Positions 25,796-33,662 of a DNA stretch of 64,000 nucleotides are shown here, piece by piece. Both the position numbers and the translations under genes were made by a program. The stretch covers positions 124,001 to 188,000 of the forward strand of contig NZ_BSFQ01000001.1 of NCBI RefSeq assembly GCF_027922425.1, read 5' to 3'. The stretch comes from Pseudonocardia halophobica. GTDB lineage: Bacteria; Actinomycetota; Actinomycetes; Mycobacteriales; Pseudonocardiaceae. Numbering within the stretch: the stretch's first letter is position 1; each line of letters opens with the position of its first letter. The notes beneath the pieces are model-generated. The model was not told the DNA's origin. It did not search any database and saw only the letters and a program-made list of their open reading frames with translations.

Positions 25796-26465
25796 TGATC
25801 GGCGGTGGCGTCGGGGCTCGGCTCCTGCCGGCGGCGGTCATGATCGGCGGAGGTGTGCGGGGGCGGTCGTCGATGGAGCCGCCGGTGCACGGAGGCAGCG
25901 ATCAGCTGCTGCTTGGCCCGAGCGGCGGTCGACGGGGACGCCGGGGACGCCCGCCGACACCGTGATCAGCGGTGATGTGCAGGAGCGGTCGTGGGCCGAA
26001 CCGCTGCCGCATACAAGCGGCGATCAGCTGTGGACGGCAGCCGACGTCAGGGTCGGCGGCGGCGACATGATCAGCAGCCGAGTGCACGGACGGTCGTCAG
26101 GGGGACAACAGCTGCACGGAAATGGCGATCAAGCGGTGGGTGGGGGCTGACGCGGACGCCGGCGGCGCGAGCAGCATAGTGATCAGCATTTGTGTGCAGG
26201 GACGGTCGTAAGCGGACCGCTACTCCACGGAAGCGGCGATGCGCTGTGCGGGGCCGACGTTGTCGGCACAACGATCAGCAGTCGGGTGTGCGGACGGTCG
26301 CGAGCGCAACCGCCGCTACACAGAGGCGGCGATCAGCCCTGGGCGGCGGCCGGCGTGGGTGCCGGCGGCAACACCATGATCAGCAGACGGGTGCACAGAC
26401 GGTTGCGAGCGCAACCGCTGCTGCACCGAAGCGGCGATCAGCTCCGTACCGGTCGCCGTGATCGC
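25796..26465. repeat. Gene-free tandem array of about six diverged ~105-bp hairpin units
   Basis: Units begin with TGATCAGC-like boxes at about 25841, 25963, 26068, 26180, 26272 and 26377, with fragments at 25796 and 26458. Spacings are 122, 105, 112, 92 and 105 bases. Each unit reads TGATCAGCAG, then GTGCA, a variable four, CGGTYG, loop, CCG, a variable four, TGCAC, then GAAGCGGCGATCAGC. The middle part folds into a two-step hairpin (for example 26391-26426: five pairs, a 4x4 internal loop, seven pairs, GAGC loop). Units differ by compensatory changes. No credible gene lies in 25721-26555. The role is unknown; see findings. Confidence 0.75.
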
Positions 26466-26555
26466 CGGGGGTGGGCCAGGATGGCTGTGCGCCGCGCCCT
26501 CCCGGCACGGCACCGCGCTCGGCACCTGATCCAGCGCGTCCCTGGTCGGGGTGGG

Positions 26556-27269
26556 TCAGGCGGAGCGGGCGTCGAGGACGCGGAAGAGGTTCCAGAGCCG
26601 GTAGCCGTCGCCGTGGCGGTGTGGGGCGAAGGCGGCGAGCACCGCGTCGCGCACGGCCGCGGGACCGGCGGTGTTGACCGCGTACCGCCCGATGTCGGCC
26701 GTGAGCAGCGGGCCGACCAGGGCGTCCTCGTCGGGGTAGTCGAAGGGGCAGCGGACCTCGTCGAGCGCGACGACCTCCAGACCAGCGGTCCCGGCGATCT
26801 TGCGGAAGCGGTCGGGTTGGGTCAGCGGGGGCGGTCCGGCCGGGACGCGTCGTGCCCCGCGGGGCGGGAGGAACGGGGCGAGGGCCTCGCCGAAGAGCCG
26901 GACGTCGGACTCCTCCTCGCGGCCCCAGACCGTCGCGCGCACCAGCCCGCCGACCCGTGCCGACTCCTTGAGCACCTTGAGCGGGTTGGTGACGTGCGCC
27001 AGCACCTGGACGAGTGCGACGAGGTCGTAGGAGCCGTCGAGCTGGTGGGCGTCGCCGACCTCGAAGGTCGCCCCCGGCACCTCCCGCTGCGCCGCTGCGA
27101 CCGCGGACCGGTCCGCGTCGATGCCGGTGACCCTGAGCCCGCGCTTCGTGGCGAAGGCGGCGAACACTCCGGGCCCGCACCCGACGTCGAGCACCGAGGC
27201 GCCCTCCGGGACGCCGGCCAGTACCCGCTCGTACAGCGGCTCGCCCCAGCCCGCAGGCCCCTCGCTCAC
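26556..27269 (-). CDS. SAM-dependent methyltransferase (class I)
   Basis: A 237-residue Rossmann methyltransferase. Motif I is SVLDVGCGPGVFAAFA, the acidic end of strand 2 is TGIDAD, motif II is YDLVALVQVLAHV, and the post-motif segment PLKVLKESARV follows, as in the Methyltransf_11/25 group. The small-molecule or macromolecular substrate is unknown. GTG 27269 follows TAGGCT by seven bases and lacks a ribosome site, so a leaderless mRNA is likely. It stands alone between the hairpin array and the TfoX-like gene. Confidence 0.87.
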   Translation of the reverse strand: MSEGPAGWGEPLYERVLAGVPEGASVLDVGCGPGVFAAFATKRGLRVTGIDADRSAVAAAQREVPGATFEVGDAHQLDGSYDLVALVQVLAHVTNPLKVLKESARVGGLVRATVWGREEESDVRLFGEALAPFLPPRGARRVPAGPPPLTQPDRFRKIAGTAGLEVVALDEVRCPFDYPDEDALVGPLLTADIGRYAVNTAGPAAVRDAVLAAFAPHRHGDGYRLWNLFRVLDARSA

Positions 27270-27412
27270 CCGCCCGAGCCTAGCGGGACGTGGTGCCGCT
27301 CACTGTCACCTGCCGCGGACGGGCGAGTCGACGGGGCAGGGCGCCGACACGCGCGTGTTCGCACACCCGTAGGAGCGCAGCACACCCGGTCGCCCGAACA
27401 CCCCGCCCCACC

Positions 27413-27754
27413 TCACTTCGGCGGGAGCGTCTTCACGAACCCCACTCCCTCGGCGACCCAGCGGGCGAGGTCGGCGTCGGGGAGGTCGTCGACGTCGGGA
27501 TGGCCCGAGACCCGGAGCCAGCCGTCCATCTCCCGCCCCTGCATCACCATGCGCTCGACCCCGGCGCCGGCGACCAGTTCGGCGGAGCGGGCCGGGTCGA
27601 CGCGCACCATCAGCCCGCCCCGCCCGCTGGCGGCGACGGCCATGTGCCCGCCGAGCAGGAAGGCGAGCCCGCCGAACATGCGTTTCTCGGTCAGCCCGGG
27701 CTCGTCCGTTACGAGCGCGCGGATCCGGGCGGCGAGTGCCTCGTCGTAGGCCAC
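27413..27754 (-). CDS. TfoX/Sxy N-terminal domain protein
   Basis: A 113-residue protein that is a single TfoX_N domain. The diagnostic MFGGLAFLLGGHM segment and the GLMVRVDP strand are present. In gammaproteobacteria TfoX regulates competence. The stand-alone actinobacterial versions have no known function. GTG 27754 has TACGCT six bases upstream and no ribosome site. It lies 22 bases after the MetE-like stop on the same strand, though its own promoter box suggests separate transcription. Confidence 0.87.
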   Translation of the reverse strand: MAYDEALAARIRALVTDEPGLTEKRMFGGLAFLLGGHMAVAASGRGGLMVRVDPARSAELVAGAGVERMVMQGREMDGWLRVSGHPDVDDLPDADLARWVAEGVGFVKTLPPK

Positions 27755-27776
27755 GGCCGGAGCGTAGCGCCGCAGG

Positions 27777-28880
27777 TCAGCCCCAGACGTCCTCCGCGAC
27801 CTGCACGATCAGCCGGAGCTTGGCGATCTCCTCGTCGACGGTGAGCGTGTTGCCCTCGACGGTGGACGAGAAGCCGCACTGCGGGGACAGGCAGAGCTGG
27901 TCGAGCGGGACGTACTTCGCTGCCTCGTCGATGCGGCGCTTGAGGGTGTCGGGATCTTCGAGACGGCCGTTCTTCGTGGTCACGAGCCCGAGCACCACCT
28001 GCTTGCTTGGCGGGACGAAGCGCAGCGGGGCGAACCCGCCGGAGCGCTCGTCGTCGAACTCGCAGAAGAAGCCGTCGACGGCGAGCTCGCCGAAGAGCGC
28101 CTCGGCCACGAAGTCGTAGCCGCCCTCCGCGGCCCACGAGGACCGGTAGTTGCCGCGGCACATGTGCGTGGTGATCCGCATGCCCTCGGGCTTGTCGGCG
28201 ATCGCGGCGTTGATCTGGCGGATGTAGCGCTCGTGCAGGTGGTCGGCGTCGTCGGCGGCGTGCTCGGCGCGCTGGGCGGGGTCGTTGAGGTAGGCGAGGC
28301 TGGTGTCGTCGAGCTGCAGGTAGCGGCAGCCGAGCTCGCCGAGGGCGCGGACCTCGTCGGCGTAGGCGGCGGACAGGTCGTGCCAGAACTCCTCGACGTC
28401 CGGGTACACCGAACGGTCGATCGCCGCCGTGCCGCCGCGGTAGTGGACCATGCTCGGCGACGGGATCGTCAGCTTCGGGACCGCGCTCGTGGTGCACGAG
28501 GCGAGGAACCGGAAGGCGTCGGCGAAGATCGGCTCGCGCAGCCGGACCTTCTCCGTGATCGCCAGGCCGGCCGAGGTGAAGGCGCCCTCCCCCTCGGCGT
28601 TGACCATCCGCACGCGGATCTGCTCGTCCGTCTTCGTGACGCCGCCGAGCTGGTAGATGAAGTCCATGTGCCAGGAGGTGCGCCGGAACTCGCCGTCCGT
28701 GGCGGACCGCAGCCCGATCTCCTCCTGCAGCCGGACGACGTCGCGGATCGCCTCGTCCTCCACCGCCTTCAGCTCGGGTGAGCCGGACGCGTGCTGCGCG
28801 CGGGCGTCGAGCAGGGCCTTCGGTCGCAGGAGGCTGCCGACGTGGTCGGCGCGGAACGGGGGTTCGGTGCGGAGCGCCAT
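27777..28880 (-). CDS. MetE C-terminal-like methyltransferase (YxjG/YxjH type)
   Basis: A 367-residue cobalamin-independent methionine synthase-like protein consisting of a single catalytic barrel (full MetE has about 750 residues). It begins FRADHVGSLLRP, and zinc-ligand candidates are TTHMCRGN (His and Cys) and LSPQCGF (Cys). Such short forms transfer methyl groups to homocysteine or other thiols from uncertain donors. ATG 28880 is six bases after TACGTT, so it is probably leaderless, and it carries the 13-bp motif also found upstream of the gene at 19940. It diverges from the F420-type oxidoreductase. Confidence 0.88.
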   Translation of the reverse strand: MALRTEPPFRADHVGSLLRPKALLDARAQHASGSPELKAVEDEAIRDVVRLQEEIGLRSATDGEFRRTSWHMDFIYQLGGVTKTDEQIRVRMVNAEGEGAFTSAGLAITEKVRLREPIFADAFRFLASCTTSAVPKLTIPSPSMVHYRGGTAAIDRSVYPDVEEFWHDLSAAYADEVRALGELGCRYLQLDDTSLAYLNDPAQRAEHAADDADHLHERYIRQINAAIADKPEGMRITTHMCRGNYRSSWAAEGGYDFVAEALFGELAVDGFFCEFDDERSGGFAPLRFVPPSKQVVLGLVTTKNGRLEDPDTLKRRIDEAAKYVPLDQLCLSPQCGFSSTVEGNTLTVDEEIAKLRLIVQVAEDVWG

Positions 28881-28899
28881 GGCCAGAACGTAACGCGCA

Positions 28900-28912
28900 C
28901 CACGCAGGTGTG
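28900..28912 (-). promoter_or_regulatory. 13-bp upstream motif, second copy
   Basis: CACACCTGCGTGG on the minus strand ends 19 bases before ATG 28880 and lies in the divergent 67-base gap shared with the oxidoreductase gene at 28948. It is identical to the copy at 19961-19973 and is at nearly the same distance from the start. Confidence 0.45.
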
Positions 28913-28947
28913 GCGCGACGGAACCACCGGGATGGCACAGTCCGAGC

Positions 28948-29796
28948 ATGGACATCGGCGTCAGCACCTTCCTCACCGACTACGGCATCGACCCGCTGGT
29001 GCTCGCCCGGGGCGTCGAGGAGCGGGGCTTCGCGGCGCTGTTCCTCACCGAGCACACCCACATCCCGACGAGCCGGCGCTCCCCCTGGCCGGGGGGCGCC
29101 GAGCTGCCGCGGCAGTACAGCCACACCTACGACCCGTTCGTCGCGCTGGCCGCCATGACCGCTATGACCAGCAGGATCACGCTCGGTACCGGTGTCACGC
29201 TGATCAACCAGCACCACCCGATCAACCTCGCCAAACAGGTGGCGAGCGTCGAGCGGCTCGCGCCGGGCCGCGTCGAGCTGGGCGTGGGGCCGGGCTGGAA
29301 CAAGGAGGAGATGGCGCACCACGGGATCGACCCGCGCCGGCGGACCCCGGAGATGCTCGAGCGGATCGAGGCGCTGCGCGCGATCTGGACGCAGGACGAG
29401 GCCGAGTACCACGGCGAGTTCGTGGACTTCGACCCGATCTGGTCCTGGCCGAAGCCCACGGCGGCGCCGCCCGTGCTGATCGGCGGCGGCGGGCCGACCG
29501 TGCTCGACCGGGTCCTGTCGCACGGCGACGGCTGGATCCCGCTGCGGGTCCGGCTGAAGGAGCTCGACGCCTTCGCCGAGCGGATCGCCGAGCTGCGTCG
29601 CCGCACCGCCGACGCCGGCCGCGACCACCTGTCCGTGACGATCTTCGGCGCGGTCCCGAAGCCCGACGCGCTGGACTCCTACGCGCAGGCGGGCGTCGAC
29701 CGCGTGCTGTTCACCCTGACCGACCGCGAGGGGCCCGACGCCGACGCCGCCACCCTGGCCGAGCTGGACACCCTGGCGGACCTGCTCAGGCCGTGA
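28948..29796 (+). CDS. LLM-class oxidoreductase, probably F420-dependent
   Basis: A 282-residue luciferase-like TIM-barrel protein of the TIGR03619-like group. Key segments are LFLTEHTHIP, the SRITLGTGV strand, NQHHPINLAKQVASVERL, ELGVGPGWNKEEM and PPVLIGGGGPTVL. In actinobacteria these mostly bind F420 rather than FMN and reduce or oxidise small organics; the substrate here is unknown. CACAGT six bases before the ATG suggests a leaderless transcript. Its last 11 bases overlap the convergent IclR gene. Confidence 0.88.
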   Translation: MDIGVSTFLTDYGIDPLVLARGVEERGFAALFLTEHTHIPTSRRSPWPGGAELPRQYSHTYDPFVALAAMTAMTSRITLGTGVTLINQHHPINLAKQVASVERLAPGRVELGVGPGWNKEEMAHHGIDPRRRTPEMLERIEALRAIWTQDEAEYHGEFVDFDPIWSWPKPTAAPPVLIGGGGPTVLDRVLSHGDGWIPLRVRLKELDAFAERIAELRRRTADAGRDHLSVTIFGAVPKPDALDSYAQAGVDRVLFTLTDREGPDADAATLAELDTLADLLRP

Positions 29797-30532
29797 GCAC
29801 CCGGGACACGCGGTCCGCCGCCTCGCGGACCGCGTGCTCGAGCTCCCAGCGCCGCGCCGTGAACTCGGCCCGGCTCACCGCGACCCCCACCGCCGCCGTC
29901 GACCCGCGCAGCGCGACGGCGACGCCGGCCACCCCGCGGTGGAACTCCTCGACCTCCACCGCCGCGCCGGCCGCCCGGATCCGCCGCAGCTCCCGGTCGA
30001 GTCCGCGCCGGTCCGCGAGGGTGCGCGGGGTGTAGGCGGTGAGCGGCGTGCGCTCCAGGACCTCGCCCAGCTCGGCCGGGCCGAGGCCCGCGAGCAGCAC
30101 CTTGCCCAGGGCCGTCGCGTGCACGGGCGCGGGCTCGCCGACGCGCAGGCCGAGCGGCCCGGGATGGTCCGCACAGCGGTCGACGTGCGCGACCACCACG
30201 TCGACGTCCCGCCGGACCGCGAGGTAGGCGGCCGCGCCCACGCCGTCGTGCACCTCGTGGAGCAGCCCGCGGACCGCCGCCGAGGGCCGGACCTGGGTGG
30301 TGAGGCCCCGGTGCAGCTCGGCGACCTTGTAGCCGAGCCCGTAGCCCCGCACCGCGTTGAGCCGGACCAGGTAGCCCTCCTCGACCAGCGTCCCGAGTGC
30401 GCGGTACACGGTGGGCAGCGGGCAGCCGAGCCGGCGGGCGATGGCCTTCGCGGTCACCCCGTCGCCCAGCGCGGAGACGGCCTCGAGCACGCGCAGCGCC
30501 CGGACCAGTGAGCCGCCCTGCCCCGAGGTCAC
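29786..30532 (-). CDS. IclR-family transcriptional regulator
   Basis: A 248-residue regulator. An N-terminal winged helix (GVTAKAIARRLGCPLPTVYRALGTLVEEGYL) is followed by the GAF-like effector domain with GLRVGEPAPVHATALGKVLLAGL, typical of IclR. The effector and targets are not evident. GTG 30532 is the first credible start. It may autoregulate through the inverted repeat at 30548-30575 and could also control the convergent or divergent neighbours. Confidence 0.9.
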   Translation of the reverse strand: MTSGQGGSLVRALRVLEAVSALGDGVTAKAIARRLGCPLPTVYRALGTLVEEGYLVRLNAVRGYGLGYKVAELHRGLTTQVRPSAAVRGLLHEVHDGVGAAAYLAVRRDVDVVVAHVDRCADHPGPLGLRVGEPAPVHATALGKVLLAGLGPAELGEVLERTPLTAYTPRTLADRRGLDRELRRIRAAGAAVEVEEFHRGVAGVAVALRGSTAAVGVAVSRAEFTARRWELEHAVREAADRVSRVLTA

Positions 30533-30547
30533 GCGACTAGTGTCTCA

Positions 30548-30575
30548 AAGTGCAGTGATCTACCGGCAAGCACTT
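30548..30575. promoter_or_regulatory. AAGTGC-N16-GCACTT inverted repeat in the IclR/DUF2630 divergent gap
   Basis: AAGTGC (30548-30553) and GCACTT (30570-30575) are exact reverse complements inside a 59-base divergent promoter region. The position fits an IclR operator, but spacing alone is weak evidence. Confidence 0.35.
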
Positions 30576-30591
30576 CAGCGGAGGATCCACC

Positions 30592-30837
30592 ATGACCGAC
30601 GACGCCGACCTGCGGCACCGCATCACGGAGCTCGTCGACGAGGAGCACCGGCTCGAGCGCTCCCACATCGGGAAGCCCCTCAGCGACGACGAGAAGGCGC
30701 GGCTGGACCGCATCGGCGTCGACCTGGACCGGTGCTGGGACCTGCTGCGCCAGCGCGACGCCCGCCGCGCGGCCGGCCAGGACCCCGACGAGGCACGGAC
30801 CCGGGACGCCTCGGTCGTGGAGAACTACCGCCAGTGA
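30592..30837 (+). CDS. DUF2630-family small protein
   Basis: An 81-residue acidic helical protein matching the DUF2630 pattern (ITELVDEEHRLER, LDRCWDLLRQRDARR, VENYRQ at the C-terminus). The function is unknown. Charged heptad-like spacing suggests a small coiled coil. ATG 30592 follows GCGGAGGATCC. Its stop overlaps the next GTG (GTGA), so it is co-translated with the uridine kinase-like gene. Confidence 0.88.
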   Translation: MTDDADLRHRITELVDEEHRLERSHIGKPLSDDEKARLDRIGVDLDRCWDLLRQRDARRAAGQDPDEARTRDASVVENYRQ

Positions 30838-31463
30838 GCCCGACGCGCTCGATCCGCGCGGTGAGCCGGGAGGCGCTCGCGGAGCACCTGGTCGAGCGGA
30901 CCGACGCGCTGCCGGGGCGGGTCCGCGTCGCGATCGACGGTCCGCCGCCGACGGCGACGGCCGAGCTCGCCGAGGCGGTGGCCGAGGGGCTGCGGCTGCG
31001 CGGCCGGGAGACGGTGGTCGTGCGGGCCGGGGACTTCCTGCGGCCCGCCTCGCTCCGGCTCGAGTACGGCCACCACGACGAGGACATGTACCTCGACGGC
31101 TGGCTCGACGAGGGCGCGTTGCGCCGCGAGGTCCTCGACCCGGCCGGCCCGCACGGGGCGGGACGCGTGCTGCCGCGGCTGTGGGACGCCGAGCGCGACC
31201 GCGCCTACCGCGAGGACTACCGCGAGCTCGGCCCCGCCGGCGTGGTCCTGGTGTCCGGCGCCCTGCTGCTGGGCCGCGGGCTGCCGTTCGAGCTCGTGGC
31301 GCACCTGCACATGGGCCGCGCCGCGCTCGCCCGCCGCACCCCGCCCGAGGAGCGCTGGACCCTGCCCGTGTTCGAGCGGTACTCCCGCGAGCGGGATCCC
31401 TCCGGGGCCGCCGACGTGCTGGTGATGGCCGACCACCCCGAGCGGCCGGCGATGCGGGAGTGA
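30834..31463 (+). CDS. Uridine kinase-like protein with degenerate P-loop
   Basis: A 209-residue protein whose fold resembles actinobacterial uridine kinase-like P-loop proteins (RVAIDGP at strand 1, VVVRAGDFLRP, GVVLVSGALLL, ARRTPPEERW with family-like LID arginines). At the nucleotide loop it reads DGPPPTATAELA instead of DGxxxxGKT/S, so the phosphate-binding Gly-Lys pair is missing. It may be an inactive or altered kinase. The start is GTG 30834, overlapping the DUF2630 stop. Confidence 0.78.
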   Translation: MSPTRSIRAVSREALAEHLVERTDALPGRVRVAIDGPPPTATAELAEAVAEGLRLRGRETVVVRAGDFLRPASLRLEYGHHDEDMYLDGWLDEGALRREVLDPAGPHGAGRVLPRLWDAERDRAYREDYRELGPAGVVLVSGALLLGRGLPFELVAHLHMGRAALARRTPPEERWTLPVFERYSRERDPSGAADVLVMADHPERPAMRE

Positions 31464-31521
31464 GCGCCGTGATCGACCGGTCGCCGCAGGGAGCGGGCGG
31501 CTCACCGACCCGAGAACGGAC

Positions 31522-31550
31522 GAAGGCCCGCCGGCGACCGGCGGACCTTC
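31522..31550 (-). terminator. Hairpin terminator behind tRNA-Leu
   Basis: A 13-bp stem (31522-31534 with 31538-31550, one G-T pair) and three-base loop lie six bases after the encoded CCA of the tRNA. It sits in a convergent gap and could also serve the uridine kinase-like gene. There is no T-tract. Confidence 0.75.
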
Positions 31551-31556
31551 GGGGGG

Positions 31557-31642
31557 TGGTGGGCGAGGAGGGAGTTGAACCCTCACGTCCTTTCGGACAC
31601 ACGGACCTGAACCGTGCGCGTCTGCCATTCCGCCACTCGCCC
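31557..31642 (-). tRNA. tRNA-Leu (anticodon CAG), CCA encoded
   Basis: The minus strand gives a class II cloverleaf. The acceptor GGGCGAG/CTCGCCC is followed by discriminator A and CCA. The D-arm contains the GGCAGAC stretch, the anticodon loop is TTCAGGT with CAG at 31607-31609, a long variable arm has a GTCC/GGAC stem, and the T-arm loop is GTTCAAC-like. In M. tuberculosis a tRNA-Leu also lies beside fhaA, matching this position. Confidence 0.95.
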
Positions 31643-31838
31643 GAGCGACTGGGAGAAGTTAGCACGGGCCCCGGAACCCCCGTGCGAGGGGGGTCCCCTA
31701 CGCGATCGTCACCCGTCGATCCGGCGCGCGCGGGCGGACGGTCACCGCACCACCGGTCCGGGTGTCACCGGACGTGGGCCTACCACGGATACCATCGGGT
31801 AAGCCGGTAACACGCCGAGCGGACGAAAGGAAGATCGA

Positions 31839-33101
31839 GTGGGCCGTGTCGATCGCTTCGAACGCCGCCTCCAGGGGATGGTGGACGACGCCTTCGCGCG
31901 GGTCTTCGGAGGCAGCGTCGTTCCCCAGGAGGTCGCCCAGGCGCTGCTCAGGGAAGCCGAGGACCATCTCCGGCAGCTCGCGGGGGGTCGGGTGCTCGCA
32001 CCCAACGCCTACACCGTGCAGCTCAGCCCCGCCGATCTGGACCGCATGGCGGGCGACACCGCGGGGGTCGTGGACTCGCTCTCCGCCCACGTCGCCGCAC
32101 AACTCGCCGACCAGGGATGGGACACCTACGGCGAGGTCGTAGTCTTCCTGGAGCGCTCCGAGGCGCTGCACACGGGACAGTTCCGCACCCGCTCGGCCGT
32201 GGACCCCGACGCTTCCCGTCGGTCCGCCGGACGAGCACGCAACGCAGGAGAAGCACCCATGAGCCAGCAACCGGGCCACCCCGAGGAGAACGGGCAGTAC
32301 GGCTACGACCGTGGTGCCCCGTACGGCCAGCAGACCTACGCCCCGCCGCAGGACCAGCACGGTCAGCAGGGCGGCCAGCAGGGCTACGGCCAGCAGGGCC
32401 AGCAGGGCTACGGCCAGCAGGGCGGGTACGACCAGCAGGGCTACGGCCAGCAGGGCGGCTACCCGCAGCAGGGCTACGACCAGGGCTACGGCCAGCAGCA
32501 GGGCGGGTACGGCCAGCAGGGCGGGTACGGCGACCAGCAGGGCTACGGCCAGCAGGGTTACGGCCAGCCCCAGTACGGCGGCCAGCAGGGCTACGACCAG
32601 GGCTACGAAGGCGGGCAGCAGTACGGCGGCCAGCAGGCCTACGCCCAGCCCGGCTACGGCCAGCCCCAGTACGGCGGCCAGCAGGGCTACGCGCAGCCCG
32701 GGTACGACGGCTACGGCCAGCAGTACGACCAGGGCTACGACGGCGGCTACGACCAGCAGCAGGGCTACGGCCAGCAGCAGGGCTGGGGCGGGCAGCCGGG
32801 CTACGGCCAGCAGCTGCAGGCCACGCTGACCCTGGACGACGGCTCCGGCCGCAGCTACCCGCTGACCGAGGGCACGCACGTCATCGGCCGCGGGCAGGAC
32901 TCGAACTTCCGGCTCCCGGACACCGGCGTGTCGCGCCGGCACCTGGAGATCAGCTGGGACGGCCACGCCGCCACGCTGTCGGACCTGGGCTCCACGAACG
33001 GCACCACGGTGAACGGCAACCCGGTGCAGCAGTGGCAGCTCACGGACGGCGACGTGATCCGGGTCGGCCACTCCAGCCTGGTCTTCCGCACCCAGGGCTG
33101 A
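31839..33101 (+). CDS. fhaA: FHA-domain protein FhaA
   Basis: A 420-residue phosphothreonine-binding protein. Residues 1-125 are the DUF3662 domain ([22 protein letters not shown]). Residues about 148-325 are a low-complexity GYGQQ/GGY repeat, and residues 330-420 form the FHA domain with [16 protein letters not shown] and [13 protein letters not shown]. FhaA binds phosphorylated MviN (MurJ) and other PknB substrates and tunes peptidoglycan synthesis. GTG 31839 has AAGGAAG upstream. It starts the fhaA-trpG block but is separated from fhaB by 102 bases, so an internal promoter is possible. Confidence 0.96.
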   Translation: MGRVDRFERRLQGMVDDAFARVFGGSVVPQEVAQALLREAEDHLRQLAGGRVLAPNAYTVQLSPADLDRMAGDTAGVVDSLSAHVAAQLADQGWDTYGEVVVFLERSEALHTGQFRTRSAVDPDASRRSAGRARNAGEAPMSQQPGHPEENGQYGYDRGAPYGQQTYAPPQDQHGQQGGQQGYGQQGQQGYGQQGGYDQQGYGQQGGYPQQGYDQGYGQQQGGYGQQGGYGDQQGYGQQGYGQPQYGGQQGYDQGYEGGQQYGGQQAYAQPGYGQPQYGGQQGYAQPGYDGYGQQYDQGYDGGYDQQQGYGQQQGWGGQPGYGQQLQATLTLDDGSGRSYPLTEGTHVIGRGQDSNFRLPDTGVSRRHLEISWDGHAATLSDLGSTNGTTVNGNPVQQWQLTDGDVIRVGHSSLVFRTQG

Positions 33102-33203
33102 GCCGACCCGCGTCCGGGCGGGAGGTCGCGCGGGCGGGGTCGGTACGCTGCACCGTCCCTGCCGTGTCCTTTGCCCACCGAACGAGATCGGAGTGCCCGG
33201 CGA

Positions 33204-33662
33204 GTGCCCGAATTGGTGCTGCAGCTGACCAGAGCGGGTTTCCTCGCCCTGCTCTGGCTGTTCGTGCTGGTCGCGCTGCGGGTGGTCCGCTCGGACCTCT
33301 ACGCGGCGTCCGGCCTGCGGGCGATCATGCCCGGTGGCGGCCGGGTGTCCGCCAAGGCGGGGCGCAGCCGCACCGCCCGCCAGCTCCAGGTCACCCAGGG
33401 CCCGCTCGCGGGCACCCGGATCACGCTGGACTCCCGGCCGATCCTCATCGGCCGGGCGGACGACTCCACGCTCAAGCTGGACGACGACTACGCCTCGACC
33501 CGCCATGCGCGGATCAGCCAGCAGGGCGAGGAGTGGTACGTCGAGGACCTCGGGTCGACGAACGGCACCTACCTGGACCGGGCTAAGGTCACCGGACCCA
33601 CCCGGGTGCCCCTCGGGGTCCCTGTCCGTATCGGCAAGACGGTGATCGAGCTGCGCTCATGA
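33204..33662 (+). CDS. fhaB: FHA-domain membrane-anchored protein FhaB (FipA)
   Basis: A 152-residue protein. It has one N-terminal TM segment (AGFLALLWLFVLVALRVV) followed by a cytoplasmic FHA domain with IGRADDSTLKL, STRHARI and [12 protein letters not shown]. In mycobacteria FhaB/FipA bridges FtsZ, FtsQ and phosphorylated partners during division. GTG 33204 is chosen because the family begins with xELVLQLTRAGF; a GGAG lies ten bases upstream. The stop overlaps the pstP start (ATGA). Confidence 0.95.
   Translation: MPELVLQLTRAGFLALLWLFVLVALRVVRSDLYAASGLRAIMPGGGRVSAKAGRSRTARQLQVTQGPLAGTRITLDSRPILIGRADDSTLKLDDDYASTRHARISQQGEEWYVEDLGSTNGTYLDRAKVTGPTRVPLGVPVRIGKTVIELRS

Noticed and set aside
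25796..26465. CRISPR array
   Set aside because: There are no short identical repeats with regular unique spacers; whole ~105-bp units are repeated and diverged, and no cas genes are near.
25773..27749. Plus-strand frames across the hairpin array taken as repeat-protein genes
   Set aside because: The frame is broken by a stop, unit spacings are not all multiples of three, no ribosome site is present, and part of it is antisense to the methyltransferase and TfoX genes.
28881..28947. Cobalamin or SAM riboswitch before the MetE-like gene
   Set aside because: The divergent gap is only 67 bases and the transcript appears leaderless, leaving no room for a riboswitch.
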